DNA of 9,711 nucleotides from Gallibacterium faecale (GCF_027920745.1 NZ_JAQIBB010000109.1:1-9711); one strand, 5' to 3'. Counted from the first letter of the stretch, positions 1-6,511 are shown. The notes: generated from the sequence alone by a model not told the origin. Numbers and translations: made by a program.

Positions 1-2869
1 GTTCTAGTATCGCTAGTGTGTCATATTTGTTTTTCTTAGGTGCAATTTCTTCTGCCTGATAAGTAATTCTTGGTATAGCATCAATTACTGCAAGTTGATC
101 TTGTGTAATAATTCGTGCTGTTTGATGTGAAACCAATCCATTTTCTTTACTTTCAAATCCCGGTCGTGTAAATAGTCCCTCTCGATATGGTTTACCCGTC
201 AATCCTCGCCAATTACTTGGTAATAATGCAATATTTGGTATTTCTGCTACTTTATCCGGCCGATGTCGCCACACTCTCCCGGCTAATTGAATAATGGAAC
301 GCATAGATGAAGGATCAATAATTGCCCAATCATAATCGTGATCCCGCCCAACTTCTGTGACAGGACTTCCTACGACAATAAAAATATGATGTTGTTTATC
401 GCTATTCCGTAAAGCAGTTTGAATTTCTGGTTGCTGGAAAATGGCTTGTGGATTATAACGAGTAAGTAATCTATCTAGGCATTGTTCTAAACGATTTCGT
501 AAAAGTAGCAGCTGTCTAGAGTGGTAACAACAAATATGAATTTCCATATCCGCAGGGCATTGCTGTTGTAACATCGCCAAAATAGTTGGAATTATCGGCT
601 TAATATTCGCAAAACGAATCAAACCTAAACTAACCGTCTTATTTGATACGCTATCTTGTGTATAAAATTGGTGATGAAAATCTATTGCTTTGTTGATTAG
701 ATAATTTGCAAATACTGGCCAATTAAGTAATTGGTTTTCACCTCCAGCAACATTAGGTAAATCCATCACATTGGCAATACGTCGTATAGGTTGCTGTTTT
801 AATTTCGCGACACGTAATTGAATAAATTCAGTATGTTTTTGTTGATACGAGGATAAATCACCACAAGTAAACGCCTGTTGATTAAACTCATCAAACCAAG
901 CACAACAAACACCTGTTGATGGATAATTATTATTATGATTCCAGATTTTTCGTCCTGCCTGATAAGCTTCATATAAACCGCTAATTAAATCTGGCGTTAG
1001 CGTAGCTGATGATAACAACACTTTACTGCCAAACAATCCTGCTAAATGCACTAAACGACTTAATGCAGGTAAATCATTTTGATCGAAATCATCGGGTTCA
1101 TCTAAGATTAAATCTCCTGTTAATAACCGTAAAATTGGCACAATATGCTTACCACCACGCAAACACTCACTCGCATTCATCAGATAATCAACGGTACAAG
1201 TTACCAAAGGTGTTTGTAATAATTGTTTGGCTTTCTGGTTTGCTAATAATGTATTAAATTCAGCAATCGAATCAATGGCATGTTCCCCTATCACCCCACC
1301 ATCAATTTGCAGTGTATCTAACCAATCTTCTGCTGACTCACTGCCTGTTTTTTCTTGTAACTCAAATAATTTACTAATGGCATTACCGCCAACTAACACA
1401 GCCAGTTCGTCATCATCCAATTTTAATTTACTTTTTAATGCCTTACCGGTTTGTAATGTTAATACTCTTAATCCCAATGCAATCGTGAATCTAGCGCCTT
1501 GCTGCGGATTCGCTAATCCATACATAATCCTTGTATTACCAAGTGTTTTACCACACCCCGTACTTGCCATATTTACACCGAAAAATCCCTGTTTTTCAGT
1601 AAGTGGTTGTAATTGTTTGGCTAAGTCAAAAGCTCTATTTTGCCATTGGAAACGAGCAATATCGCTACGTTTATTAAAGCCCTTATGTTTTAAAAAAGGT
1701 AATAATGCAGGTAACTTCGGCAGAATCCGTGCAAAACGTACCGCACTTTGACAAACACCCAATAAATGCTCATCTAACCGCTGTTTTGCTTTTCCTTGTG
1801 AATCTGTATTCGCTAATAAAGGAAAATCTTTTTCGCCTAAATGTGGAGCGGATGGTAATGAAGAATAATGATGATCAGCGGTAATTAACGATAATCGAGA
1901 AAGCAACAGTAGAAAATCATCCGCAATCTCTGCATGATGACTGAGTAAATTAAGTAATCCTTGATGTTTTAACGCCTTATTTGCCCAACGGCTCATCGCT
2001 TTTTGCCAAGCTGTGCTATCAGAAACTAAATGTGAAAATTGCCAAAACTTTTCTGGATGAGGATGTTCACTATGCGGATTAAATACCCACCCATTACTCG
2101 CTGATAAACGTCGATAAAAACGAGTTAGCGTATCTGGTACTTCTTGATGCCACGTTTTTTTCTTACTCTGATTATTCTCTGCAAATTCTGCTAAATAAGG
2201 TGTTCTATAGTGCGAAGAGATCAACCAAATTAATGCTTTAGCTAATGGTGGTAAGGATTCAAAACCATCTTGATTAGGCTGTTTCCCCTCTTTTTTTAGT
2301 AATTTTAACCAATCAGGGTATTGCTGTTGATACTCAGCCCAATTTGCTAAACGCGTTAACCATTCAACATCTGTTGTACACCCTGCAATCATTGCTTCAA
2401 AAATTCTTACAGACACCCATTCATGTCGATAACAATCTGCAAAAGTACGTGCTGCTGGCATTAATTTTGTCTGAAAACCAATACTTGATTTTCCCAAATC
2501 GTGCAGAAGTGCTGCTAATGCAGCAATAATTTGAATGTTATACGCATTAATCCAAGCAACTTCATCATCTTTCCGTAAAATATCACGTTGTGTTCTATTG
2601 GTTGGAATTCGACCTTTTTGATTAAATTGACTTTGATCACCAACAATCCATAACAACGAAGTTTGATTTTTTCCATGTGTCCAATAACAAGCTACTGCTG
2701 TATTCTTTCTTGCTGTCTGTCGTAATAATTGTTTTAACGTTTGCAATCCTGCTTGCGTAATCGCGGTTTGCCAAACACGATCCCCACAACGTTCTGCAAA
2801 TTGATCTAAAATCCGGCGAGTTTCTTTTAATGCATTTTTTTGACACTGGCTCACTAGCAAAATATTCAT
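1..2869 (-). CDS. cas3f: Type I-F CRISPR Cas2-Cas3 fusion (nuclease-helicase), C-terminus cut by window edge
   Basis: This is the type I-F Cas3, with an N-terminal Cas2-like domain fused to the HD nuclease and SF2 helicase. In this family the protein joins Cas1 in spacer acquisition and, recruited by the Csy complex, unwinds and cuts target DNA. The frame is open for 956 codons from ATG 2869 to the left edge. Visible landmarks are: a Cas2-like region at about residues 1-95; HD residues H123-D124 (LLHDLGKSS); the RHEW motif near 148-151; ADHHYSS at 331-337; Walker A STGCGKT at 436-442; Walker B DEPD at 590-593; SAT at 621-623; EVGRD at 839-843; and motif VI QLAGRVWR at 861-868. Family members are about 1,050-1,100 residues, so roughly 100-150 are missing past the edge. 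The start is set by AAGGAG at 2877-2882, 7 nt upstream, and by the ATGA overlap with cas1. No frameshift or lost catalytic motif is seen. Confidence 0.95.
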   Translation of the reverse strand, partial: MNILLVSQCQKNALKETRRILDQFAERCGDRVWQTAITQAGLQTLKQLLRQTARKNTAVACYWTHGKNQTSLLWIVGDQSQFNQKGRIPTNRTQRDILRKDDEVAWINAYNIQIIAALAALLHDLGKSSIGFQTKLMPAARTFADCYRHEWVSVRIFEAMIAGCTTDVEWLTRLANWAEYQQQYPDWLKLLKKEGKQPNQDGFESLPPLAKALIWLISSHYRTPYLAEFAENNQSKKKTWHQEVPDTLTRFYRRLSASNGWVFNPHSEHPHPEKFWQFSHLVSDSTAWQKAMSRWANKALKHQGLLNLLSHHAEIADDFLLLLSRLSLITADHHYSSLPSAPHLGEKDFPLLANTDSQGKAKQRLDEHLLGVCQSAVRFARILPKLPALLPFLKHKGFNKRSDIARFQWQNRAFDLAKQLQPLTEKQGFFGVNMASTGCGKTLGNTRIMYGLANPQQGARFTIALGLRVLTLQTGKALKSKLKLDDDELAVLVGGNAISKLFELQEKTGSESAEDWLDTLQIDGGVIGEHAIDSIAEFNTLLANQKAKQLLQTPLVTCTVDYLMNASECLRGGKHIVPILRLLTGDLILDEPDDFDQNDLPALSRLVHLAGLFGSKVLLSSATLTPDLISGLYEAYQAGRKIWNHNNNYPSTGVCCAWFDEFNQQAFTCGDLSSYQQKHTEFIQLRVAKLKQQPIRRIANVMDLPNVAGGENQLLNWPVFANYLINKAIDFHHQFYTQDSVSNKTVSLGLIRFANIKPIIPTILAMLQQQCPADMEIHICCYHSRQLLLLRNRLEQCLDRLLTRYNPQAIFQQPEIQTALRNSDKQHHIFIVVGSPVTEVGRDHDYDWAIIDPSSMRSIIQLAGRVWRHRPDKVAEIPNIALLPSNWRGLTGKPYREGLFTRPGFESKENGLVSHQTARIITQDQLAVIDAIPRITYQAEEIAPKKNKYDTLAILE
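1740..1748 (-). other. Haemophilus-type DNA uptake signal core
   Basis: The minus strand reads AAGTGCGGT exactly, the 9-bp core of the Haemophilus-type uptake signal sequence. It lies inside cas3, in the stretch coding QSAVRFA. I found no second exact copy on either strand by eye. The match is seen; a role in natural transformation is inferred from the known motif, and a single hit could be chance. Confidence 0.5.
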
Positions 2870-3834
2870 AGATCTGCTCCTTGTTGAGCAAGCTGTTTCA
2901 AGCCCTCAATAATGATATCTAATGCTTCAAATTGCAGTAGATTTTCAATGCAGTTATGGCGAAAATCATTTTCCTCATCGCCTTGTAGAGAAGAAATAAA
3001 AGCCTGTGGCAAAATTAATGCGTCTTTAATCATATCCGCTGCATCGAATACCAGCCCACCTCGTCTAGTTTTACCATGTAACACCGCTAACCCATGTGGC
3101 AAACCTAGTACCCAACAAGCTGTTGCGCCTAACCCATAAGCTAAATAATTACCATGATCCAGAAATTGATTTGCTGAATCAAACGCTTCACCACGTTCAC
3201 TACGTTTAAAATGGGGATCTTTAATCGTATATTGATTAGCTAATGTATAAAGACGCTGAGTAAATCGTCCTTCTGCGGTTAATAAAGCCTGACTCGTTGT
3301 CGCTTGTTGAAATTCTACTTCTGCAGCTTGTACGACTTTTTCCAATAAAGTCCGATTAATCTGCCAATCTAATTTTGGCCAGCACTGCAAAATCGTTTGT
3401 AATCGTATATGCTGTAAACTTTTTGCTACCGTTAAACGTTTTTCATCATCAAACCAAAAAGAACACCATTGCTGTAAATACTGTACCGGTCGATATTCAC
3501 TTTGTGGGCTAAAAAACTCACAACCAATCTCTGCTTCTGTGCCAGCAAACAAAGGGGTACCGCCACCACTGCAAAATCCAATCATTACCCCTGCTTTTGC
3601 CAATTCTCGCACTGCTGCTTGTGTAATCGAAGTACCTGTTCCCAGTAAAATACAAGTCGTATTTGCAATAGGAACGTTCCAATATAACGATTCTTTACCT
3701 TGATCTGTAACATACTCAACTCGTCCACCATTCACTAATACTCGGCAATGTTCCAGATAATATAAATTTGCTCGTTTAGAATGGAGAATAGTTTGTAGAT
3801 TGGAGGATGGGATATAATCTGATCTCTTGTTCAT
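2866..3834 (-). CDS. cas1f: Type I-F CRISPR adaptation integrase Cas1
   Basis: Cas1 is the metal-dependent integrase that inserts new spacers at the leader end of a CRISPR array; in type I-F it works in a complex with the Cas2-3 fusion. The protein is 322 aa, normal for the I-F family. The N-terminus carries the family signature LHSKRANLYYLEHCRVLVN (about 18-36), followed by ANTTCILLGTGTSITQAAVREL. By analogy with I-F Cas1, the catalytic residues are E188 (TAEGRF), H253 (VLHGK) and D264/D267 (VFDAAD). The frame extends upstream to 3966, but the extension contains the promoter and repeat and has no family similarity, so ATG 3834 (MNKRSDYIP) is preferred. No good Shine-Dalgarno precedes it. The stop TGA overlaps the cas3 ATG by 4 nt, implying translational coupling in one operon. 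Confidence 0.95.
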   Translation of the reverse strand: MNKRSDYIPSSNLQTILHSKRANLYYLEHCRVLVNGGRVEYVTDQGKESLYWNVPIANTTCILLGTGTSITQAAVRELAKAGVMIGFCSGGGTPLFAGTEAEIGCEFFSPQSEYRPVQYLQQWCSFWFDDEKRLTVAKSLQHIRLQTILQCWPKLDWQINRTLLEKVVQAAEVEFQQATTSQALLTAEGRFTQRLYTLANQYTIKDPHFKRSERGEAFDSANQFLDHGNYLAYGLGATACWVLGLPHGLAVLHGKTRRGGLVFDAADMIKDALILPQAFISSLQGDEENDFRHNCIENLLQFEALDIIIEGLKQLAQQGADL

Positions 3835-3867
3835 AACGGTTAACTCACTAAAAGTAGAATTCAATTC

Positions 3868-3876
3868 ATTATAACA
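3868..3876 (-). promoter_or_regulatory. Predicted extended -10 promoter for the cas operon
   Basis: The minus strand has a consensus TATAAT at 3873-3868 preceded by TGT, giving an extended -10 (TGnTATAAT). The hexamer 17 nt further upstream (AAAACG) is a poor -35, as is common for extended -10 promoters. Transcription would start near 3861, leaving a leader of about 27 nt before cas1 ATG 3834. No other promoter-like site is as close to cas1. Confidence 0.55.
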
Positions 3877-3910
3877 AGAAGCAAAGCTATCGTTTTGTTT
3901 ATTAAGAAAT

Positions 3911-3973
3911 AAATAGCTATCAGATGAAAAAAAATCCCCTTTATTCGGGATAAATAAAAAATACAAATAGCTA
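3911..3973. repeat. 9-bp direct repeats bracketing the terminator remnant
   Basis: AAATAGCTA occurs at 3911-3919 and again at 3965-3973, exactly flanking a 45-bp segment that contains the truncated terminator copy. The spacing resembles a target duplication or a slippage scar. The repeat is short and AT-rich, so chance remains possible. Confidence 0.4.
3928..3958. repeat. 31-bp direct repeat, copy 1 (truncated terminator copy upstream of cas1)
   Basis: Seven A's followed by a 24-base block beginning TCCCCTTTATTCGGG are identical to 4876-4906. In this copy the GGGG that closes the stem at the other site is absent (AAAAA follows instead), so on the minus strand only a weak AT hairpin remains (TTTATT/AATAAA). 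It sits about 55 bp upstream of the cas promoter. It reads as a leftover of a duplication or recombination involving the trhP-side terminator. Confidence 0.85.
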
Positions 3974-4107
3974 CGGATATCATATCTGACAATTAAATAG
4001 TGAGTTAAAAAGACTTAATTCTGTCCGTAAAGCATTACAACACAAATAACAACCAAGAAGTTGTAGCTTATCAGCAAATCAAAAATAAAACGGTTTTTCT
4101 TTTTTAC

Positions 4108-4136
4108 TTGACCTTGTACAGGGTACAAATTAAACT
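4108..4136 (+). promoter_or_regulatory. higBA promoter with embedded palindromic operator
   Basis: A -35 TTGACC (4108-4113) and a -10 TAAACT (4131-4136) are spaced by 17 bp. The spacer contains a perfect inverted repeat, TTGTAC-AGG-GTACAA (4114-4128), exactly where a repressor would block RNA polymerase. Antitoxins of this family, alone or with toxin, normally repress their own operon, so this is the likely HigA binding site. Predicted transcription start is near 4142, so the higB leader is very short. Confidence 0.75.
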
Positions 4137-4155
4137 AGATTCGTTAGGAGTCAAG

Positions 4156-4500
4156 ATGAATACTGATAAATTTATAACATTTATTGAAACCCCTATTTTT
4201 GAGGAAGATAGAAAGGCCTTACTTTCTGATGATGAATATCAAGTATTTCAAACCTATATGCTAGAGAATTTCCATTTAGGCGATTTTATTCAACATACAG
4301 GTGGATGCCAAAAAATCAGATGGAAATTGTCAGGTAACAATAAAGGTAAAAGTGGTGGCATAAGAATTATTTATTATTCACTCACAGCTAAGGGAAAATT
4401 ATACTTATTAATGATGTACCCTAAGAGTGAAAAAGACAATATGAGTGCTGCAGAAAAAGCAATTTTAAAATCAATTGTTGATAAACTAAAAGGAGATTGA
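4156..4500 (+). CDS. higB: HigB2-like RelE-superfamily toxin (type II toxin-antitoxin)
   Basis: This is a 114-aa protein of the RelE/HigB fold, whose known members are ribosome-dependent mRNA endonucleases. The pattern FIETPIF (9-15), GDFIQHTGGCQKIRW (42-56), GKSGGIRIIYY (64-74) and YPKSEKDNMSAAE (88-100) matches my recollection of the Vibrio HigB2 group, including the basic stretch thought to contact RNA. The start is ATG 4156, preceded by TTAGGAG (4144-4150) at 5-nt spacing. A longer frame from TTG 4108 begins inside the promoter and is rejected. The gene runs divergently from cas1, and its stop lies just before higA. The toxin-first order is typical of HigBA. The family is clear; activity is inferred. 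Confidence 0.88.
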   Translation: MNTDKFITFIETPIFEEDRKALLSDDEYQVFQTYMLENFHLGDFIQHTGGCQKIRWKLSGNNKGKSGGIRIIYYSLTAKGKLYLLMMYPKSEKDNMSAAEKAILKSIVDKLKGD

Positions 4501-4502
4501 AA

Positions 4503-4799
4503 ATGGATAAAAATTTATTTGATCGCCTAATTAAAAGTGCTGAACAAATGGTCGCCATTGAAAAAGGCGAATTACAACCGGCACCTAATACTGTAACCAA
4601 ATTTCGTATTCCTGATGTAAAAAAAATTCGTGCTAACACACATTTAAAGCAAAATGAATTTGCAGAGTTATTAGGAGTAAGTACTGCATTAGTGCAATCT
4701 TGGGAAACTTCCCGCAGGGTACCAAATGGTCCCGCACTAAAATTACTCTATATCATTGAAAACCAACCGAAAATTTTAGAAACCTTAAAAGCGATTTAA
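4503..4799 (+). CDS. higA: HigA2/NadS-like helix-turn-helix antitoxin
   Basis: This is a 98-aa XRE-type DNA-binding protein, the presumed antitoxin that binds HigB and represses the operon through the palindrome at 4114-4128. The helix-turn-helix covers about residues 38-75 (IPDVKKIRANTHLKQNEFAELLGVSTALVQSWETSRRVP), with the recognition helix around 60-71. The N-terminal 30 residues (MDKNLFDRLIKSAEQM...) would form the toxin-binding part in HigA2/NadS-type proteins. ATG 4503 is chosen over TTG 4497 because AGGAG (4491-4495), inside the end of higB, is 7 nt from the ATG. The genes are separated by 2 nt, implying coupled translation. A terminator follows at 4810. Assignment to HigA2 rather than another XRE antitoxin family rests on the partner and on remembered similarity. 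Confidence 0.85.
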   Translation: MDKNLFDRLIKSAEQMVAIEKGELQPAPNTVTKFRIPDVKKIRANTHLKQNEFAELLGVSTALVQSWETSRRVPNGPALKLLYIIENQPKILETLKAI

Positions 4800-4809
4800 T
4801 TTATAAGTG

Positions 4810-4838
4810 AAAGGAAAGTTCCAAACTTTCCTTTTTTT
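4810..4838 (+). terminator. Rho-independent terminator of higBA
   Basis: AAAGGAAAGTT (4810-4820), the loop CCA, and AACTTTCCTTT (4824-4834) form a perfect 11-bp stem running into a T tract (to 4838). It begins 10 bp after the higA stop and closes the toxin-antitoxin transcript. Confidence 0.88.
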
Positions 4839-4875
4839 ACATCTATACCGATTTAAAAATAGAAATACTATAAAT

Positions 4876-4906
4876 AAAAAAATCCCCTTTATTCGGGATA
4901 AATAAA
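4876..4906. repeat. 31-bp direct repeat, copy 2 (intact terminator)
   Basis: This block is identical over 31 bp to 3928-3958. Here it is followed by GGGG, completing the terminator stem, so this is most likely the original copy. The two copies are in the same orientation and their starts are 948 bp apart, enclosing higBA. Homology stops abruptly at both ends. Confidence 0.85.
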
Positions 4907-4910
4907 GGGG
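4876..4910 (-). terminator. Strong minus-strand terminator downstream of trhP and the candidate small RNA
   Basis: Read on the minus strand, CCCCTTTATT, a 7-nt loop TATCCCG, and AATAAAGGGG make a perfect 10-bp stem followed by A and seven T's. It converges with the higBA terminator and ends transcription coming from trhP and from the promoter at 4947-4975. Confidence 0.88.
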
Positions 4911-4946
4911 CAAACATTTGGAGTCATATTTTAGGGTACGGGTTGC

Positions 4947-4975
4947 ATTATAATGATCAAAATTTCATAATACAA
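4947..4975 (-). promoter_or_regulatory. Predicted sigma-70 promoter for a small RNA
   Basis: On the minus strand TTGTAT (4975-4970) and a consensus TATAAT (4952-4947) are separated by exactly 17 bp. It points away from trhP towards the terminator at 4910-4876, with no gene between. The -10 lies in the palindrome CATTATAATG, so a plus-strand -10 also exists, but no matching plus-strand -35 is seen. Confidence 0.6.
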
Positions 4976-5049
4976 TAACATTTTTAATATTTTTTTAACG
5001 TTTTTAACCTTATTTTCTCATTTAAGGATTTTGGTTAATTTATCCTACC

Positions 5050-6435
5050 CTAACTTTTTTTCTCGCCATGCGGATTTCTGGTATCAGCATCAACTAAATT
5101 ACGCATTAATAAGGCATAATCTAACTGTATATCCTCAGGAACAGGCACAAATACAAAGTGTCCATCACCTAAAGCCGCTTCAACAGCTTCCCCTTTACGA
5201 TTAAACATCTGGTTAATTGTAAAAATAATGTTACCATTTGGTGTCATCATTTCGACTTCATCACCCAATAAGAATTTATTTTTTACTGCAATTTCTGCCA
5301 TTCCATTTTTACGTACCCCCGTAAATTCACCAACAAATTGCTGACGTACTGAAATGGAATAACCGTAATCATAATTTTGGTACTCATCATGTGTATGACG
5401 GCGTAAAAAACCTTCGGTATAGCCTCGATGTGCCAGAGATTCCAATGTGGTTAATAAACTCTCATCAAATGGCTTACCAGCCGCAGCATCATCAATCGCC
5501 TTACGATAAACTTGTGCAGTTCTAGCACAGTAATAGAAAGATTTCGTTCTGCCTTCGATTTTTAATGAATGAACACCCATATTGGCTAATGTTTCTACGT
5601 GTTGTACTGCACGCAAATCCTTTGAATTCATAATATAAGTACCATGTTCATCTTCAAATGCTTGCATCTGTTCATCTGGGCGTTGGCTCTCGGTTAATAA
5701 AAAGACTTTGTCTGTTGTTGTTCCTTCACCCAACGTTGGTGCAACATTTTTAATTGGAATGATGTCATTCGGATCAACAATATTACCTAATTCGTCTTCT
5801 TGCCCCTCTTTCACTTGATATTCCCAGCGACAAGCATTGGTACAAGTTCCTTGGTTTGGATCACGTTTATTAATATAACCTGACAATAAGCAGCGACCTG
5901 AATACGCCATACATAATGCACCATGTACAAATACTTCAATTTCAATATCTGGTACTTGACGGCGAATTTCTGCAATCTCTTCTAGTGATAATTCACGTGA
6001 TAAGATTACTCGTGTTAAGCCCATTTGATGCCAGAATTTAACACTCGCCCAGTTCACCGCATTAGCTTGTACAGAAAGGTGGATCGGCATTTCTGGGAAA
6101 TGTTCACGTACCAACATAATTAAACCAGGATCAGACATAATTAACGCATCTGGCCCCATTTCTACGACTGGCGTGAGATCTTTAATGAAGGTTTTTAATT
6201 TAGAATTGTGTGGTGCAATATTGACCACAACATAGAATTTTTTGCCTAATGCGTGCGCTTCATCAATCCCAATTTTCAAATTAGCGTGATTAAATTCATT
6301 ATTACGCACACGTAAACTATAACGAGGTTGGCCTGCATATACTGCGTCTGCACCATAAGCAAAAGCATAACGCATATTTTTTAGTGAGCCCGCAGGCGAA
6401 AGCAGCTCAGGTTTTGTCTGAATTTCAGTTGTCAT
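5050..6435 (-). CDS. trhP: tRNA U34 hydroxylase TrhP (YegQ, peptidase U32 family)
   Basis: This is a U32-family protein of the YegQ/TrhP type. TrhP makes 5-hydroxyuridine at wobble position 34 of certain tRNAs using prephenate, the first step towards cmo5U. The protein is 461 aa, close to E. coli YegQ (about 450). Signatures are PELLSPAG at about 9-16, YGADAVYAGQ at about 27-36, VHGALCMAYSGRC, and four conserved cysteines, C175, C182, C198 and C202, that in this family are thought to hold an iron-sulfur cluster. ATG 6435 is preferred over ATG 6456 because AAGAG lies 6 nt upstream and the protein then begins MTTEIQTKPELLSPAG. It has its own predicted promoter, and dnaQ lies upstream on the same strand. 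It is unrelated in function to the CRISPR locus but supplies the terminator that is duplicated there. Confidence 0.93.
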   Translation of the reverse strand: MTTEIQTKPELLSPAGSLKNMRYAFAYGADAVYAGQPRYSLRVRNNEFNHANLKIGIDEAHALGKKFYVVVNIAPHNSKLKTFIKDLTPVVEMGPDALIMSDPGLIMLVREHFPEMPIHLSVQANAVNWASVKFWHQMGLTRVILSRELSLEEIAEIRRQVPDIEIEVFVHGALCMAYSGRCLLSGYINKRDPNQGTCTNACRWEYQVKEGQEDELGNIVDPNDIIPIKNVAPTLGEGTTTDKVFLLTESQRPDEQMQAFEDEHGTYIMNSKDLRAVQHVETLANMGVHSLKIEGRTKSFYYCARTAQVYRKAIDDAAAGKPFDESLLTTLESLAHRGYTEGFLRRHTHDEYQNYDYGYSISVRQQFVGEFTGVRKNGMAEIAVKNKFLLGDEVEMMTPNGNIIFTINQMFNRKGEAVEAALGDGHFVFVPVPEDIQLDYALLMRNLVDADTRNPHGEKKS

Positions 6436-6464
6436 ATTTTTCTCTTGTCTGATCACAGGTCAGG

Positions 6465-6484
6465 TTATGCCACTTAAGGCATAA
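6465..6484 (-). promoter_or_regulatory. Hairpin in the predicted trhP leader
   Basis: TTATGCC (6465-6471) and GGCATAA (6478-6484) form a perfect 7-bp inverted repeat with a 6-nt loop. It lies 30 bp upstream of the trhP start, inside the predicted leader. It could be an RNA hairpin or a protein site; no known riboswitch is recognised. Confidence 0.4.
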
Positions 6485-6511
6485 ATTTAAGGTATAAATA
6501 TTGGGGGATGA

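Larger units (their letters stand above)
3835..4155. other. Divergent intergenic region between cas1 and higB
   Basis: This 321-bp AT-rich gap has no credible gene. Moving away from cas1 it holds the cas extended -10 box, a truncated terminator copy (3928-3958) bracketed by 9-bp direct repeats AAATAGCTA (3911-3919 and 3965-3973), a short inverted repeat GATATcATATC near 3976-3986, a weak hairpin ACAAC/GTTGT at 4049-4064, and the higBA promoter and operator at 4108-4136. I see no type I-F repeat (GTTCACTGCC...), leader or spacer array here. Confidence 0.7.
4876..4940 (-). ncRNA. Candidate small RNA, about 60-65 nt
   Basis: A near-consensus promoter at 4947-4975 would start transcription at about 4939-4940. 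The terminator hairpin with its seven-U tail would stop it near 4876. The predicted RNA has an unstructured 5' half of about 30 nt (containing ACCCU and UGACUCC) and a 3' terminator hairpin, the layout of Hfq-dependent regulatory RNAs. UGACUCC (4926-4920) is complementary to the higB Shine-Dalgarno stretch GGAGUCA at 4147-4153. I do not recognise it as a named RNA. Alternatively it could be a short leader with a 12-codon frame, or simply trhP 3' untranslated sequence with a fortuitous promoter. Confidence 0.45.

Noticed and set aside
1227..1751. 174-codon open frame on the plus strand
   Set aside because: It is antisense to cas3, whose conserved motifs run through the whole stretch. It has no ribosome site and no recognisable family.
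2637..2891. 84-codon minus-strand frame across the cas1/cas3 junction
   Set aside because: It is a shifted frame of the Cas2-like domain and the cas1 end; the ATGA-coupled cas1-cas3 reading explains the sequence.
3835..3966. N-terminal extension of cas1 by 44 residues
   Set aside because: It covers the promoter and the repeat remnant, has no family similarity, and the known I-F N-terminus fits ATG 3834.
4060..4068. GTTGTAGCT, resembling the start of type II-C CRISPR repeats
   Set aside because: There is only one copy, the rest of the repeat does not match, and no cas9 is present.
3959..4107. Possible degenerate I-F repeat or CreA-like guide RNA near the toxin
   Set aside because: No stretch resembles an I-F repeat handle, and no promoter-guide-terminator layout was found in this segment.
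4945..4960. Fur-box-like TGATCAT-T-ATAATGC over the small-RNA -10
   Set aside because: It matches only about 10 of 14 positions of the 7-1-7 motif in an AT-rich region, too weak to call an iron-regulated promoter.
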